Assembly (NCBI RefSeq): GCF_014196915.1
Contig: NZ_JACIEP010000015.1
Coordinates: forward strand, 30,058-94,057
DNA from: Dysgonomonas hofstadii
Lineage (GTDB): Bacteria; Bacteroidota; Bacteroidia; Bacteroidales; Dysgonomonadaceae
Direction: 5' to 3'
Length of the DNA: 64,000 nt
The notes below the pieces were generated by a model, which did not search any database, was not told the DNA's origin, and worked only from the letters and a program-made list of their open reading frames with translations. The position numbers and the translations under genes are program-made. Shown one piece after another: positions 35,807 to 44,905 of this stretch; the stretch's first letter is position 1, and every line of letters starts with the position of its first letter.

Positions 35807-35878
35807 TTTGTCATGCTGACGACAGGAAGCATCTCCTCCCTATATAAACGGGATCCTTCGTTACTCTCAGGATGACAG
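35807..35878. repeat. Palindromic repeat B, copy 4
   Basis: TTTGTCATGCTGACGACAGG through CCTCCCTATATAAACGGG to TCTCAGGATGACAG. Its right half is the exact reverse complement of the left half of the copy at 35975-36048, so the two copies form a large inverted pair. It fills part of the 409-base gap 35760-36168. Confidence 0.8.
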
Positions 35879-35906
35879 CAGAAAATAACAGAACAAAGCA
35901 GAGAAC

Positions 35907-35946
35907 CTAACATCCCTGCCTGCCGGGGGAACTAAAGGGGGCTCTG
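35907..35946. repeat. GC-rich repeat C, copy 2
   Basis: A TAACATCCCTGCCTGCCGGG core with GGGGGAACTAAAGGGGGCTC, between the two inverted palindromic repeats. Confidence 0.65.
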
Positions 35947-35974
35947 ATTCTCAATCCTCACTATCTCTTTTTGC

Positions 35975-36048
35975 TTTGTCATCCTGAGAGTAACGAAGGA
36001 TCCCGTTTATATAGGGAGGAGATGTTTCACTCCGTTCAACATGACAAA
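35975..36048. repeat. Palindromic repeat B, copy 5
   Basis: TTTGTCATCCTGAGAGTAAC, a centre of CCCGTTTATATAGGGAGGAG, then CCGTTCAACATGACAAA. It is inverted relative to the copy at 35807-35878 and shares its central sequence. Confidence 0.85.
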
Positions 36049-36069
36049 GAGGGTATAAATTTCAGAACT

Positions 36070-36131
36070 TAACAGCCCTGCCCTGCGGGGAAAGACAGTT
36101 CCTCCCCTGCGGGGAGGTCGGGAGGGGCTTG
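36070..36131. repeat. GC-rich repeat C, copy 3
   Basis: AACAGCCCTGCCCTGCGGGG with a CCTCCCCTGCGGGGAGGTCG hairpin and GGAGGGGCTTG. It lies just beyond the dnaX stop and could help end transcription. Confidence 0.65.
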
Positions 36132-36168
36132 ATTTTGTAATCTTTGTCAGGTTTTTGTTAAAAAACGA

Positions 36169-37944
36169 TCAGGATAACTCCAGTCCAAACTCATCCTTCA
36201 ATTTACGGAGGCTTTCGTTTTCCTCCATCATCAGGTTGAATTTTTCGGCAGGAGTGAAAGCCAGTTTCTTTTCATTGTCCTCGCTTATACGTATTTGCAT
36301 CTGGAGCTGGGTGTTGCGAAGCCTTGATTTTAGCTTGTATAAAATATCCATTCTGTGCTCCATCAGCTTTTGTTCCTGCACAGGATTATTTACAACTACC
36401 TCAAAGGAAGTATTATCGAGCAGCGCAGGCAGACAGTTGAGCATCGTATTTTTCAGGTGGTGCTCTTCTGTAATATCTTCCGCATAGGCTTTCCACTCAT
36501 TGATCAGTTGAAGTGGGGAAAAACGTTCGTTAAGGACTTCGATAACAGCCTCTGTCTTTGCCTCCTCTTCCTCTTTTTTCTGTCCGAGGGCAGCTATCGA
36601 GATACCCAGCCCGCCACCAGCCGTTTTAGGCACCCGGTTGGTTGCCGATTCAGGACTTTTTGGCAGGGTAACCCTTGATGTGGGTATAGTATTTCGTACC
36701 GGATTTACAGGCTGACTGTTCACCGGGGTATTTACTTGCTGTGGATGTTGCACAGGTGCACTTGACGGAACTGTAGACTGAACGGACGCACCCTGCTTGG
36801 TGAATATCGGCTCAATTACCTGCTTTTTTTTTTGGTCTTCCATTCCTTGCGGCGAAGACAACTGGCATAAGCGGATGATGGTGAGGTCGGATAACAGCCG
36901 CTTATTACGGCTGACCCTGTAGTTGAGGTCGCTTTCGTTTACTATATCTATGGCCTTATACAGGAATTCATTACTGCATCTTTTGGCTGTTTCTATATAC
37001 CTTTCGCGAATAGATGCTCCCACTTCGAACAGTTCGGCGGTTCTTGGGTCTTTACAAAGAAGTAAGTCCCTGAAATGCGAAGCTATACCCGTAATGATAT
37101 TGTTCCCGTCGAATCCTTTACTCAAAATCTCGTTCAGTATCAGCATGCCCTCCACAACATTGTTTGACAGGATGCAGTCTGTGAGCTTGAAATAATACTC
37201 ATAGTCGAGTACATTCAGATTCTCTATCACGGCTTTGTACGTAACATTCCCTCCGGTAAAGCTGACCACCTGGTCGAAGATAGAAAGCGCGTCGCGCATT
37301 CCTCCATCGGCCTTTTGCGCCAAGACGTTCAACGCTTCGGGCTCAGCCGTTACATTTTCTTGGGAAGCTACGTATTCGAGATGCTCTACCGTATCTTTTA
37401 TCGTAATCCTGCTGAAATCATATATCTGGCAGCGGGAAAGGATGGTCGGAAGTATCTTATGCTTCTCGGTGGTAGCAAGAATGAATATAGCGTGGTGCGG
37501 TGGTTCTTCCAGCGTTTTCAGGAATGCATTAAAAGCGGCCTGCGACAGCATATGCACCTCGTCGATGATATATACTTTGTATTTGCCTATCTGCGGCGGA
37601 ATCCTTACCTGTTCGATCAGTGACCGGATATCATCTACCGAGTTGTTCGATGCCGCATCCAGTTCATGAATATTGAACGAGCGCTGTTCGTTAAAGGCCA
37701 CACACGATTCGCACTGGTTACAGGCTTCACCTTCAGTAGTAGGAGAAAGGCAATTTATAGTTTTGCCGAAAATACGCGCGCAAGTAGTCTTCCCCACTCC
37801 CCTTGGTCCGCAGAAAAGATAGGCATGGGCCAACTTTCCCGACGCAATTGCATTTTTGAGGGTAGTGGTAAGCGCACGCTGTCCGACAACAGAGTTGAAG
37901 GTCATCGGGCGATATTTACGGGCTGAAACTATATAATCACTCAT
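36169..37944 (-). CDS. dnaX: DNA polymerase III subunit gamma/tau
   Basis: 591 residues. The AAA+ clamp-loader domain has Walker A GPRGVGKTTCARIF and Walker B IIDEVHMLS. Zinc-binding cysteines lie in CLSPTTEGEACNQCESC, and sensor-1 and the Arg finger in TTEKHKI..LSRCQIYDF. A lid and a collar region with LNVLDYEYYFKLTDCIL follow. The C-terminal tau-like part has a Pro/Gln-rich linker and a domain (FSPLQLINEWKAYAEDI) typical of Bacteroidota. The subunit loads the beta clamp and organises the replisome. A minus-strand TAGCTTTG element at 37969-37976 is the likely -7 box. Confidence 0.97.
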   Translation of the reverse strand: MSDYIVSARKYRPMTFNSVVGQRALTTTLKNAIASGKLAHAYLFCGPRGVGKTTCARIFGKTINCLSPTTEGEACNQCESCVAFNEQRSFNIHELDAASNNSVDDIRSLIEQVRIPPQIGKYKVYIIDEVHMLSQAAFNAFLKTLEEPPHHAIFILATTEKHKILPTILSRCQIYDFSRITIKDTVEHLEYVASQENVTAEPEALNVLAQKADGGMRDALSIFDQVVSFTGGNVTYKAVIENLNVLDYEYYFKLTDCILSNNVVEGMLILNEILSKGFDGNNIITGIASHFRDLLLCKDPRTAELFEVGASIRERYIETAKRCSNEFLYKAIDIVNESDLNYRVSRNKRLLSDLTIIRLCQLSSPQGMEDQKKKQVIEPIFTKQGASVQSTVPSSAPVQHPQQVNTPVNSQPVNPVRNTIPTSRVTLPKSPESATNRVPKTAGGGLGISIAALGQKKEEEEAKTEAVIEVLNERFSPLQLINEWKAYAEDITEEHHLKNTMLNCLPALLDNTSFEVVVNNPVQEQKLMEHRMDILYKLKSRLRNTQLQMQIRISEDNEKKLAFTPAEKFNLMMEENESLRKLKDEFGLELS

Positions 37945-37968
37945 TCTTATTTCCTGATTTTATCAATA

Positions 37969-37976
37969 CAAAGCTA
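37969..37976 (-). promoter_or_regulatory. -7 promoter element of dnaX
   Basis: Minus-strand TAGCTTTG matches TAnnTTTG, 24 bases upstream of the dnaX start. The rest of the 337-base gap up to the tRNA is AT-rich, with no frame or repeat seen. Confidence 0.5.
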
Positions 37977-38229
37977 TGAAAAAAAACGGAAAGAAAAAAG
38001 GAGGAAAATTTACCATCGGTCTTAACTTTCATGAGATTTATATTAATTTATCTATATAGTAAAAAAGCAATCAGCAGAAGCGATCTTTGAAAATAAAAAG
38101 AAATTTATCAAATTGTATAATATTAGAGAAGAAAAGATTAATTTGGGCTGATGATTCAAATGCTGATAAAAAAATACAGAAAAGGCAAAAGGATATTTCC
38201 GGAAAATTTCGTTTTTTTTGTCAGAAATT

Positions 38230-38259
38230 ATTGATATAACAAAAATAATTATACCTTTG
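38230..38259 (+). promoter_or_regulatory. Promoter of the tRNA-Leu gene
   Basis: TTGA at 38230-38233, an 18-base spacer and TACCTTTG at 38252-38259, ending 22 bases before the mature 5' end. Confidence 0.6.
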
Positions 38260-38281
38260 TACCCGCTAATGCGATTTAGCC

Positions 38282-38363
38282 GCGGATGTGGTGTAATTGG
38301 TAGCCACGCCAGACTTAGGATCTGGTGCTGAGAGGCGTGGGGGTTCGAGTCCCTTCATCCGCA
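38282..38363 (+). tRNA. tRNA-Leu, anticodon TAG
   Basis: 82 bases. Acceptor arms GCGGATG and CATCCGC pair, with an A discriminator. The anticodon stem CCAGA/TCTGG encloses a loop CTTAGGA with anticodon TAG, reading CTA (and other CTN) Leu codons. A long variable arm typical of class II tRNAs and the T-arm GGGTTCGAGTCCC follow. The CCA end is not encoded. It has its own promoter and terminator. Confidence 0.96.
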
Positions 38364-38387
38364 CTAGGCCGAAAGGCAAAACAAAGC

Positions 38388-38422
38388 AAAACTCTGAAAA
38401 TCAGGCGATTTTCAGAGTTTTT
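38388..38422 (+). terminator. Rho-independent terminator of tRNA-Leu
   Basis: Perfect 15-bp arms 38388-38402 and 38407-38421 (AAAACTCTGAAAATC and its complement) with an AGGC loop and a T-run. Confidence 0.85.
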
Positions 38423-38709
38423 TATTCCCTGAATTTTCTGAAAAGGCAAAAAAAGCGATTTTAAGCAATAATCTGTTACTGAATCGTTACCTATTTGTGT
38501 TTTTGGAAAACAGGTGCAGATCTAGTAACGATTTGATTTTAATTCACTGTTTTACAGAATTTTGAACAAGTGGTCTTTAAGCTTGAAGTACAGACTCATC
38601 ATTCAAGTCACTATCATGATTATCAGTCAATTATCCCGACAACACCTACTGTGCCATTGTAAACTGGCAGGTATTGAATGTGAAATAGTATTTGTCGAAG
38701 CCGAAGAGG
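38423..38709. other. 287-base gap between tRNA-Leu and the sulfatase gene
   Basis: It holds a short inverted repeat (AATCGTTAC and GTAACGATT, about 38482-38534) and a plus-strand frame containing LSRQHLLCHCKLAGIECEI that could be a remnant but has no recognisable family. No integrase or duplicated tRNA 3' end was found, so an integration site is not supported. Confidence 0.4.
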
Positions 38710-40158
38710 TTAGTACTTTTCGTTTCTATAGTTATTTACACATTCTAAAAGTTCTTTTTCCACATTCATATATTGTGTGTCACCAGTTAAGTTTTTTGAT
38801 TCGACACTGTCTTTATTTATTAAATAAAGTTCCTTTTCATCAATGTCTCCGGTTGTCAGATTATACCAACAAGTAAATCGCCATTGTGGTGTGCGAACAG
38901 AATATCCCATATGAGTAGCAGGTGTTCTTTTTAAGATTGCTTCATAAGGCCTTACAAACTGACTAAAGGCATAATTAGACTCTTTAAAACCATCTTTCCT
39001 GTCCATTACGGATCTCAATGAGGTTCCGGCTAAAATCGGGCTTTTACCAAAGCCACAATAATCGGTAAGGGTAGGATAAATATCTACCGCTTCTACAATA
39101 GAACTACTATAGATATCCTTCAATTTTCCTGTGGGCACAGATATTATCAACGGAATTCGTGTGTCAAGTTCATAATTGGTGGATTTGCACCATAAGTCTT
39201 GTTCACCGAGATGATAACCATGATCCCCCCAGAGTACAATGATCGTATTGTCTCTCATGCCATGTTCATCAAGCGCATCTAATAATTTTCCTATCTGTGT
39301 ATCTACATAAGAAATACATGCATAGTATCCTCTCCACAATTCTTGCTCTTGATTAGTATTGAGAGCTCCTGTATCTGGCATATTGGCATATCCCCGCAGC
39401 TCATCCCAATTATGAAAAGCTATGTCAGGACTACGTTCTGGCCTTTCCCTGTGTTTAATCTCAAATTTATGATCCTTATACATATCCCAGTATTTTTTGG
39501 GGGCATTAAATGGAAGATGGGGTTTTAGAAACCCTACTGCAAGAAAAAACGGAGATGATGATTCTGATGCATTTTTTATCATCTGTACAGCATTATCAGC
39601 TATTTCTCCATCGGGATATTTATTATCCTCTACATCAGCATCTTCATATGCGCTTTGCTTACCCCCTTTTCGCCTTGAATTTTGAGGAAGGAGATATCCT
39701 CTCCGCTCTAAAGGTAATACTTTCGTAAATGAGATTGTATCTATATCATGAGCTACAGAATGAAATATTTTACCTACTCCGGTTACACAATATCCGTTAT
39801 TTTTGAAAAATTGGGGTAAAGTAACCGCATCTGGTATTGAATCCCTGAAGTTTGTATATAGATTCGTTACGCCGGTTTGATCAGGCCGTAATCCAGTAAG
39901 CATTGACGCCCGGGAAGGGTTACTTACGGCTTGTTGACAATAGGCATTTCCAAAGGTAATTCCGTTGGCAGCTATATTATCTATATTTGGAGTAATAGCA
40001 TACGGATCGGAATAACATCCTAAATTAGGACGTAAATCATCAGCAAGTATAAACAAGACATTCATTTTCTTTGTATCAGTATCCGTGCTTTTTACTTGTG
40101 CTAACATTGAAGTAGCAACAAGGCTGAGACTTCCTCCAATAATATATCTATAATTCAT
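38710..40158 (-). CDS. Sulfatase, iduronate-2-sulfatase-like, serine type
   Basis: 482 residues with a signal peptide (about 1-20). The metal-binding LADDLRPNLGCY (Asp40, Asp41) and the modification motif S79-N-P-S-R83 are present, so Ser79 must be oxidised to formylglycine by an anaerobic maturase. TGVGKIFH, HLPFNAPK and WGDHGYHLGEQ complete the S1-type active site. The enzyme removes sulfate esters from glycans, such as sulfated sugars on mucins or glycosaminoglycans; the position is unknown. Last gene of the sialoglycan locus; 11 bases separate it from the esterase gene. No maturase gene is in the window. Confidence 0.93.
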   Translation of the reverse strand: MNYRYIIGGSLSLVATSMLAQVKSTDTDTKKMNVLFILADDLRPNLGCYSDPYAITPNIDNIAANGITFGNAYCQQAVSNPSRASMLTGLRPDQTGVTNLYTNFRDSIPDAVTLPQFFKNNGYCVTGVGKIFHSVAHDIDTISFTKVLPLERRGYLLPQNSRRKGGKQSAYEDADVEDNKYPDGEIADNAVQMIKNASESSSPFFLAVGFLKPHLPFNAPKKYWDMYKDHKFEIKHRERPERSPDIAFHNWDELRGYANMPDTGALNTNQEQELWRGYYACISYVDTQIGKLLDALDEHGMRDNTIIVLWGDHGYHLGEQDLWCKSTNYELDTRIPLIISVPTGKLKDIYSSSIVEAVDIYPTLTDYCGFGKSPILAGTSLRSVMDRKDGFKESNYAFSQFVRPYEAILKRTPATHMGYSVRTPQWRFTCWYNLTTGDIDEKELYLINKDSVESKNLTGDTQYMNVEKELLECVNNYRNEKY

Positions 40159-40169
40159 TCTGACTGGTA

Positions 40170-40952
40170 TTATTTATTATTATTCAAAGCTTCTATAGCG
40201 CTATACATTGCCTTAGCATATCGTTCTCCCATCAAAATCTGGCTAGTAGAGTCGAAATGAAGATTATCGAACGTAGACGTAGAATCAGACTTCACTACGT
40301 CAGTATAAGGAATGTAATCCGGCACTTTTAATAATGAGTCATTAAAAATAGCTTTCTTCTTATTCGCCGGATAGATTTGGCCTAACACAAAAGGTAATTT
40401 GTTATTATTCAGGTCTTTTCGGAAAGATTCTATTAAATGTTTCAAATCTGATATATAAGACCCATTTGTCCTTGCATCTGCTTCACCCTGATGCCATACT
40501 ATTCCCTTAATTTCACCCCAACGGGAAGCTTCTGTTATCCTCTTTAGGGCTTCTTTATATAATTTCCCAGAAGGAGCCCATTCTTTTATGGAAGTTCCTC
40601 CTCTTGCATTAACAACTAACCCTATATTTCGATCAGGATAATAATCTGAAATTTTCTTCGCAAAAGAGTAACCGGGCCCCAGTTTTTGCATTTTTATTCC
40701 TTTTCTCACTGTTGAATATTTGTTTAAAGGATTAGCGGCCTTTTCCCATATCCGGACAGAATCATTCCGAAATAAAAAGACCATATTCAATGAATCTTTT
40801 CCATCTTCGGGAATTTCTGCCCTTCCCGCCATATTTGATTGGCCTATGAGCAAATAAATATCAAAATTTTTAAATTCTTTATTAGAAGCCTCTTTGAATA
40901 CATTACAACCGAATAGAAGAAATTGGAATATGATTAAAAATATATATTTCAT
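40170..40952 (-). CDS. SASA-type SGNH carbohydrate esterase lipoprotein
   Basis: 260 residues from the Met at 40952, which starts a lipoprotein signal (FLLFGCN, Cys16). A frame reaching 41006 would add 18 unlikely residues. The nucleophile is Ser39 in LIGQSNMAG. The oxyanion and acid parts are NARGGTSI, WHQGEADA and NLHFD. This is the sialate O-acetylesterase/CE6-like group that removes acetyl esters from sugars. It is surface or periplasmic, in an operon with SusCD and the sulfatase. With the larger esterase at 50490-51920 the locus has two deacetylases. Confidence 0.88.
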   Translation of the reverse strand: MKYIFLIIFQFLLFGCNVFKEASNKEFKNFDIYLLIGQSNMAGRAEIPEDGKDSLNMVFLFRNDSVRIWEKAANPLNKYSTVRKGIKMQKLGPGYSFAKKISDYYPDRNIGLVVNARGGTSIKEWAPSGKLYKEALKRITEASRWGEIKGIVWHQGEADARTNGSYISDLKHLIESFRKDLNNNKLPFVLGQIYPANKKKAIFNDSLLKVPDYIPYTDVVKSDSTSTFDNLHFDSTSQILMGERYAKAMYSAIEALNNNK

Positions 40953-41074
40953 CCTGTACTTCGTTTTAATATTTAATGCTAATTGATATTTAATAGCGCT
41001 TAACAATAAGAGAAGTCGAATTATATACGAATTGTTTCAACTTCTCTTATAAAACAATTAACAATCCTGTTTCA

Positions 41075-41770
41075 TCATTGAGGAATACTAATATTTATCG
41101 CCGGAGCCTCAAATATGTCGATCGACAATAAATCAGGTACAAACAATGTTTTGTATGTAAGAACAGTTCCTTCTGGACATTCTTCTAACAATGTAGTATT
41201 TTCCTCAGGTTTTACTAAAATGGTTTGCGGAACGCCGTCAGAATCGGTATATGCCATCTCTACTCCGATAGCGCCTTCGGGATTCATAGCCCATGTTAGT
41301 TTCACCTCATCATTATTTTTATCATATTCTACCTTTGAAATACGCCTGTTATATAGAGTTTCAATATAATTTGCGCCAAATACCTGGCCTATGACTTCTT
41401 CTTTTACAGAGTAATTCCCATTGTTATCTATCGTATAAATATTAAAAACATGAATTCCTTCGTCCAAATTATCTACTATAGTTCTGATAGTATCCACATT
41501 TTCGCTACGGCTTACCGAAATATCAAGTTCTTTTTTCCCATCAATTACAATTTTACATTTTATAATATTCGGGTCTGAAATAATAAGCCATTGCAATTGA
41601 GCTCTCAAATACCCCGGGTGTACCTGTGCAGAATCAGCTTTTCCGGGATAATGTATTTCCCCGTCTGAAATAAACTCTTTGTATGTTTCATCCATTCCTC
41701 CACAAGAATACAGGGAGAAAACAAAACACACGAAGGAAATAACAATCGTTAATAATTTGCTTTTTTTCAT
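41075..41770 (-). CDS. DUF4998-type surface lipoprotein of the SusCD locus
   Basis: 231 residues with lipoprotein signal SLYSCGGMDE (Cys23) and a GG-acidic stretch suited to surface export. TYKEFISDGEIHYPGKADSAQVHPG is the DUF4998 opening, followed by two Fn3-like beta domains. These proteins typically sit beside SusD and an F5/8-type lipoprotein in glycan loci and probably help bind polysaccharide at the cell surface. Separated by 12 bases from the upstream lipoprotein gene. Confidence 0.82.
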   Translation of the reverse strand: MKKSKLLTIVISFVCFVFSLYSCGGMDETYKEFISDGEIHYPGKADSAQVHPGYLRAQLQWLIISDPNIIKCKIVIDGKKELDISVSRSENVDTIRTIVDNLDEGIHVFNIYTIDNNGNYSVKEEVIGQVFGANYIETLYNRRISKVEYDKNNDEVKLTWAMNPEGAIGVEMAYTDSDGVPQTILVKPEENTTLLEECPEGTVLTYKTLFVPDLLSIDIFEAPAINISIPQ

Positions 41771-41781
41771 ATCCGTCCAAT

Positions 41782-42948
41782 TTATTCTATTGATCCAAAA
41801 AATCTAATTTCCATGAAAGATACAGAACCTGCAGTACCTCCTATTGTAGCCCAAGAATCTATATGTCTCCAGCGTATATATCTTACAGCGGGAGCATCAA
41901 TCTCAATCTCAAATTCGTTGCCCGCTTCGGCTGCGAGCCGGTCTTCTTCTGTAAAATTATTATTGGCAACAGGCAGACCCGAAGGTTTAACCATAACAAA
42001 GTGTCCAAGTCTTGTCCAGTTATTCCACCCCTGATCAGGATTGTTACTGCCCCAAAGTTCCCATTCATGAGGGTTGAAGTGAGAGTAAATATATTGCCCC
42101 TGACGCTGCCATAGTTTGAAACGACTGAGTTTAGCTGTAACTCCCAGATCGAAAGTAAACCAGAATGGATAAGGTGTATTCAGCTTAACCTGTAAGCCTG
42201 TCGACATATCATTATCCCATATCTTCGCCAAACTCCATGCAGAAGAATGGTCTAAAGCCTCTCCAGGGAAACGGGCATCTTTAAATAATCTTATATTCAG
42301 TTCCTCCTCAAACAGAGGTGTCATATTAATTTTAAGAGTATCGGAAGTATGCAGCCAACGGTCTCTTACACAAATTGCAAAGTCGATGGGTTCATTATTC
42401 AGCCCCCGAATGGCGAACATTCCTTTTTCCAGCTTCGTGTAGTAAGTATCAAGATTTTTCCAGCCACTAATGTCTTCTACAAGAACCTCTATTGATATGT
42501 TTGCTTTTTCTTTATTTTCAAATTGCACTACTATGCCGCCAAAGGTTTCAAATACGTTTAACGAGTCATAAACAGAGGCTATCGGTGGTGTTAATGGATA
42601 TACTTTTACAAGAACAGGTGCTGACTCAACCTCGCCTTTTGAAACAGAATATAAAGCTACTTCATATTCCTCTGCTTTGTCAAATCCTTCAATATAGAGA
42701 GAATTCACTTTAGAAGATACTTTGGTGTCTTTCGTTACCCCTGCAATGGTATATACAGCTTTTATATATAATAAATTATCATTAACAGGAAGAGAATAAG
42801 TTATTTTTGCTGCACCTGATAAGTTTTCAACGCTTACATTGAATACAGGAGGAGGAACGGATTTATCTCCCGACAAAGGGCCATGGACATCTTCTGAACA
42901 GGAGATCAAAACAAGTAAAGATGTAATTATAAATAATATATTTTTCAT
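41782..42948 (-). CDS. DUF4959/DUF5126-type glycan-binding lipoprotein
   Basis: 388 residues. Lipobox VLISCSED (Cys17) with an acidic surface-export stretch. The order is an N-terminal Fn3-like domain (VPPPVFNVSVENLSGAAKI), a DUF5126-like middle domain (FETFGGIVVQFENKEKANIS), and a C-terminal jellyroll resembling F5/8 type C (WFTFDLGVTAKLSRFKLW, YFN..EWELWGSNN). It is a likely surface glycan-binding protein that presents substrate to the SusCD importer. It lies directly downstream of the SusD gene. Confidence 0.85.
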   Translation of the reverse strand: MKNILFIITSLLVLISCSEDVHGPLSGDKSVPPPVFNVSVENLSGAAKITYSLPVNDNLLYIKAVYTIAGVTKDTKVSSKVNSLYIEGFDKAEEYEVALYSVSKGEVESAPVLVKVYPLTPPIASVYDSLNVFETFGGIVVQFENKEKANISIEVLVEDISGWKNLDTYYTKLEKGMFAIRGLNNEPIDFAICVRDRWLHTSDTLKINMTPLFEEELNIRLFKDARFPGEALDHSSAWSLAKIWDNDMSTGLQVKLNTPYPFWFTFDLGVTAKLSRFKLWQRQGQYIYSHFNPHEWELWGSNNPDQGWNNWTRLGHFVMVKPSGLPVANNNFTEEDRLAAEAGNEFEIEIDAPAVRYIRWRHIDSWATIGGTAGSVSFMEIRFFGSIE

Positions 42949-42966
42949 AATATCTAAAATTATAAA

Positions 42967-44892
42967 TTACCAACCCGGAGATTGCATTATATTTCTATTT
43001 TTTTGTATTTCCGATTCTTTTACAGGCCAGAAATAATCTTTAATCTGGAATGACTGATTATACAACAAAACCGGTTTATAATAGTATTCCGCATCCGTTT
43101 GCATTCTGTCCCAGCCTTTAACCGGACTATTCAACTGTATATGAGCATCCTTCCATCTGCGCAAATCCCAAAATCTCTTACCTTCGAATGCTAATTCTAT
43201 CATTCTTTCTTGTTTTATAATCTGCCTCAAACCAGTTTTAGTTGACGGTTTACCACTATTAACAGAGTAATCTTCCCAAGATTTGACAACGCCTTTCAGT
43301 CCTGCCCGTTCCCTGACCAAATCTATGTATTTATAGCATTCTTCTCCAGGGCCGTAAGCTTCATTCAGAGCCTCTGCATATAGTAAATAAAGGTCGGCGA
43401 GACGCATCTCAGGCCAAGGATATTTATTTGCGGTAAAACGCCCGGTTGCATCCACTGTTCCTCTGAAATCGACAATTTTCTTTACAACATAACCCGTCTC
43501 CGAATAATTTCCACTCATCCATTGAGCAGCATATTGTCCCCATTTTGCCTGCATATAAAACATATTGTCCGAATCGACATTGGCATTGTTCTCCACTCCG
43601 TTCCCGAACCAGCATCCCCCGTCAAATCCCAGGTTTGCGTAAAATCGCTGCTCCCGGTCAAAGTGAAGCTTCACTGTCGTATACGATTTTCTGACATTAT
43701 ATTGAGCCTCAGTTGTTCCTTCTTGCAAATTGTATCTGTCCTGATAGTTCCATGTTATATCCTCATTGATAGGCACGCCATTTTCAGTATAAAACAATTC
43801 AGCCATTTTAAGAGGAGGGGCTAGAGTTCCCTTGGGACTTGTTGCGGGATGCTTAGCCTGATTGGTAAGGATAGGAATACCCCATCGCTGAAAATCGTCT
43901 CCTACCCAGCTTTGGGTATTTGCCCATATTATTTCAGAATTCCACTTATCAGTAACAGCTCCCCGAAGGTCTAACCGCTTTTGGGTCTCCGGAACCAAAA
44001 CGTAATTTGTCATAATATTTTTGAAATAGTACAATTCATACCCTAAAGAGTCGCACATTGATATTGCTTCCTCACAAGCTCCTGCCGCACGTTCCCATTT
44101 TTTAATATCTTCTTCTGTATTGAATAATTGTATTCCTCGGGAATCTATATAGGCTTCATATTCTTTATTACCATTGAATAATGGGCTTGCTGCCGTCACG
44201 AGCACTTTTGCCTTAAATGCTGCCGCAATAGGCCTTGTTATACGCCCCAATTCATTTATCTGGTCTACAATCTCATAAGGGAGTGTTCCCATAGATTCAT
44301 CGAGCAGTTCTGATATATAATTAAATCCTTCATCCACAGGTTCTCTAAACATTTTCACTTCATCCGAATTGCTTTCGATAGGAAGATTTTCCCGGATCAA
44401 AGGAATAGGTCCATACATCTGCATCAGATAGAAATGATAATATGCTTTTAGGAATTTGACTTCACCGATCCACTTATTTTTTTCTCCTTGATCCATATTT
44501 GGAACTTTTTGTATATTGTCCAAAAATATATTACAGTCTCTTATTCCTATCCACAAGTTTGTTCCCGATCGGCCACCACTCCAACAGTCATAATACGGAT
44601 TCGTTTTATTTTGGTTGCCTCTGGCTATTTCCCATGTATTTATATTACTTATGTCCTGAGGAGGATACATAAACCAGACTTCATCTCCGGAAGACATTGC
44701 CGGATTGGTCTGGCTATGTCCTGTTGCCGGCATATATGAATAACATGTGAAAAGGAATTTCTCGGCAGTGCTTCTCATCCTAAAGGCATTGTCTATCGTA
44801 GCAACATTATCAGGCACAATATCGAGATAATCATTGCATGAATAGCTGAATCCGACAATGGCGACCAACAATAATCTTATTATTTTTTTCAT
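42967..44892 (-). CDS. SusD/RagB-type starch-binding-like outer membrane lipoprotein
   Basis: 641 residues from the Met at 44892 (MKKIIRLLLVAIVGFSYSC, lipobox Cys19); a longer frame to 44928 would remove the signal from the N-terminus. SusD_N features (SFNDYLDIVPDN, FRMRSTAEKFLFTCY) and TPR-like helices (EVKFLKAYYHFYLMQMYGPIP) are clear. The C-terminal RagB domain ends KRFWDLRRWKDA and YFWPVKESEIQKN. It caps the SusC channel and captures glycan; the ligand is probably a sialylated or sulfated host glycan. Thirteen bases separate it from the SusC gene. Confidence 0.96.
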   Translation of the reverse strand: MKKIIRLLLVAIVGFSYSCNDYLDIVPDNVATIDNAFRMRSTAEKFLFTCYSYMPATGHSQTNPAMSSGDEVWFMYPPQDISNINTWEIARGNQNKTNPYYDCWSGGRSGTNLWIGIRDCNIFLDNIQKVPNMDQGEKNKWIGEVKFLKAYYHFYLMQMYGPIPLIRENLPIESNSDEVKMFREPVDEGFNYISELLDESMGTLPYEIVDQINELGRITRPIAAAFKAKVLVTAASPLFNGNKEYEAYIDSRGIQLFNTEEDIKKWERAAGACEEAISMCDSLGYELYYFKNIMTNYVLVPETQKRLDLRGAVTDKWNSEIIWANTQSWVGDDFQRWGIPILTNQAKHPATSPKGTLAPPLKMAELFYTENGVPINEDITWNYQDRYNLQEGTTEAQYNVRKSYTTVKLHFDREQRFYANLGFDGGCWFGNGVENNANVDSDNMFYMQAKWGQYAAQWMSGNYSETGYVVKKIVDFRGTVDATGRFTANKYPWPEMRLADLYLLYAEALNEAYGPGEECYKYIDLVRERAGLKGVVKSWEDYSVNSGKPSTKTGLRQIIKQERMIELAFEGKRFWDLRRWKDAHIQLNSPVKGWDRMQTDAEYYYKPVLLYNQSFQIKDYFWPVKESEIQKNRNIMQSPGW

Positions 44893-44905
44893 GATAGTTT
44901 TTAAT

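Noticed and set aside
38282..38709. tRNA-Leu as an integration site of a mobile element
   Set aside because: No integrase gene and no duplicated tRNA 3' end was found in the window.
38562..38876. 104-residue plus-strand frame after tRNA-Leu
   Set aside because: Most of it runs antisense into the sulfatase gene; a possible phage or integrase remnant was considered, but no family match is visible.
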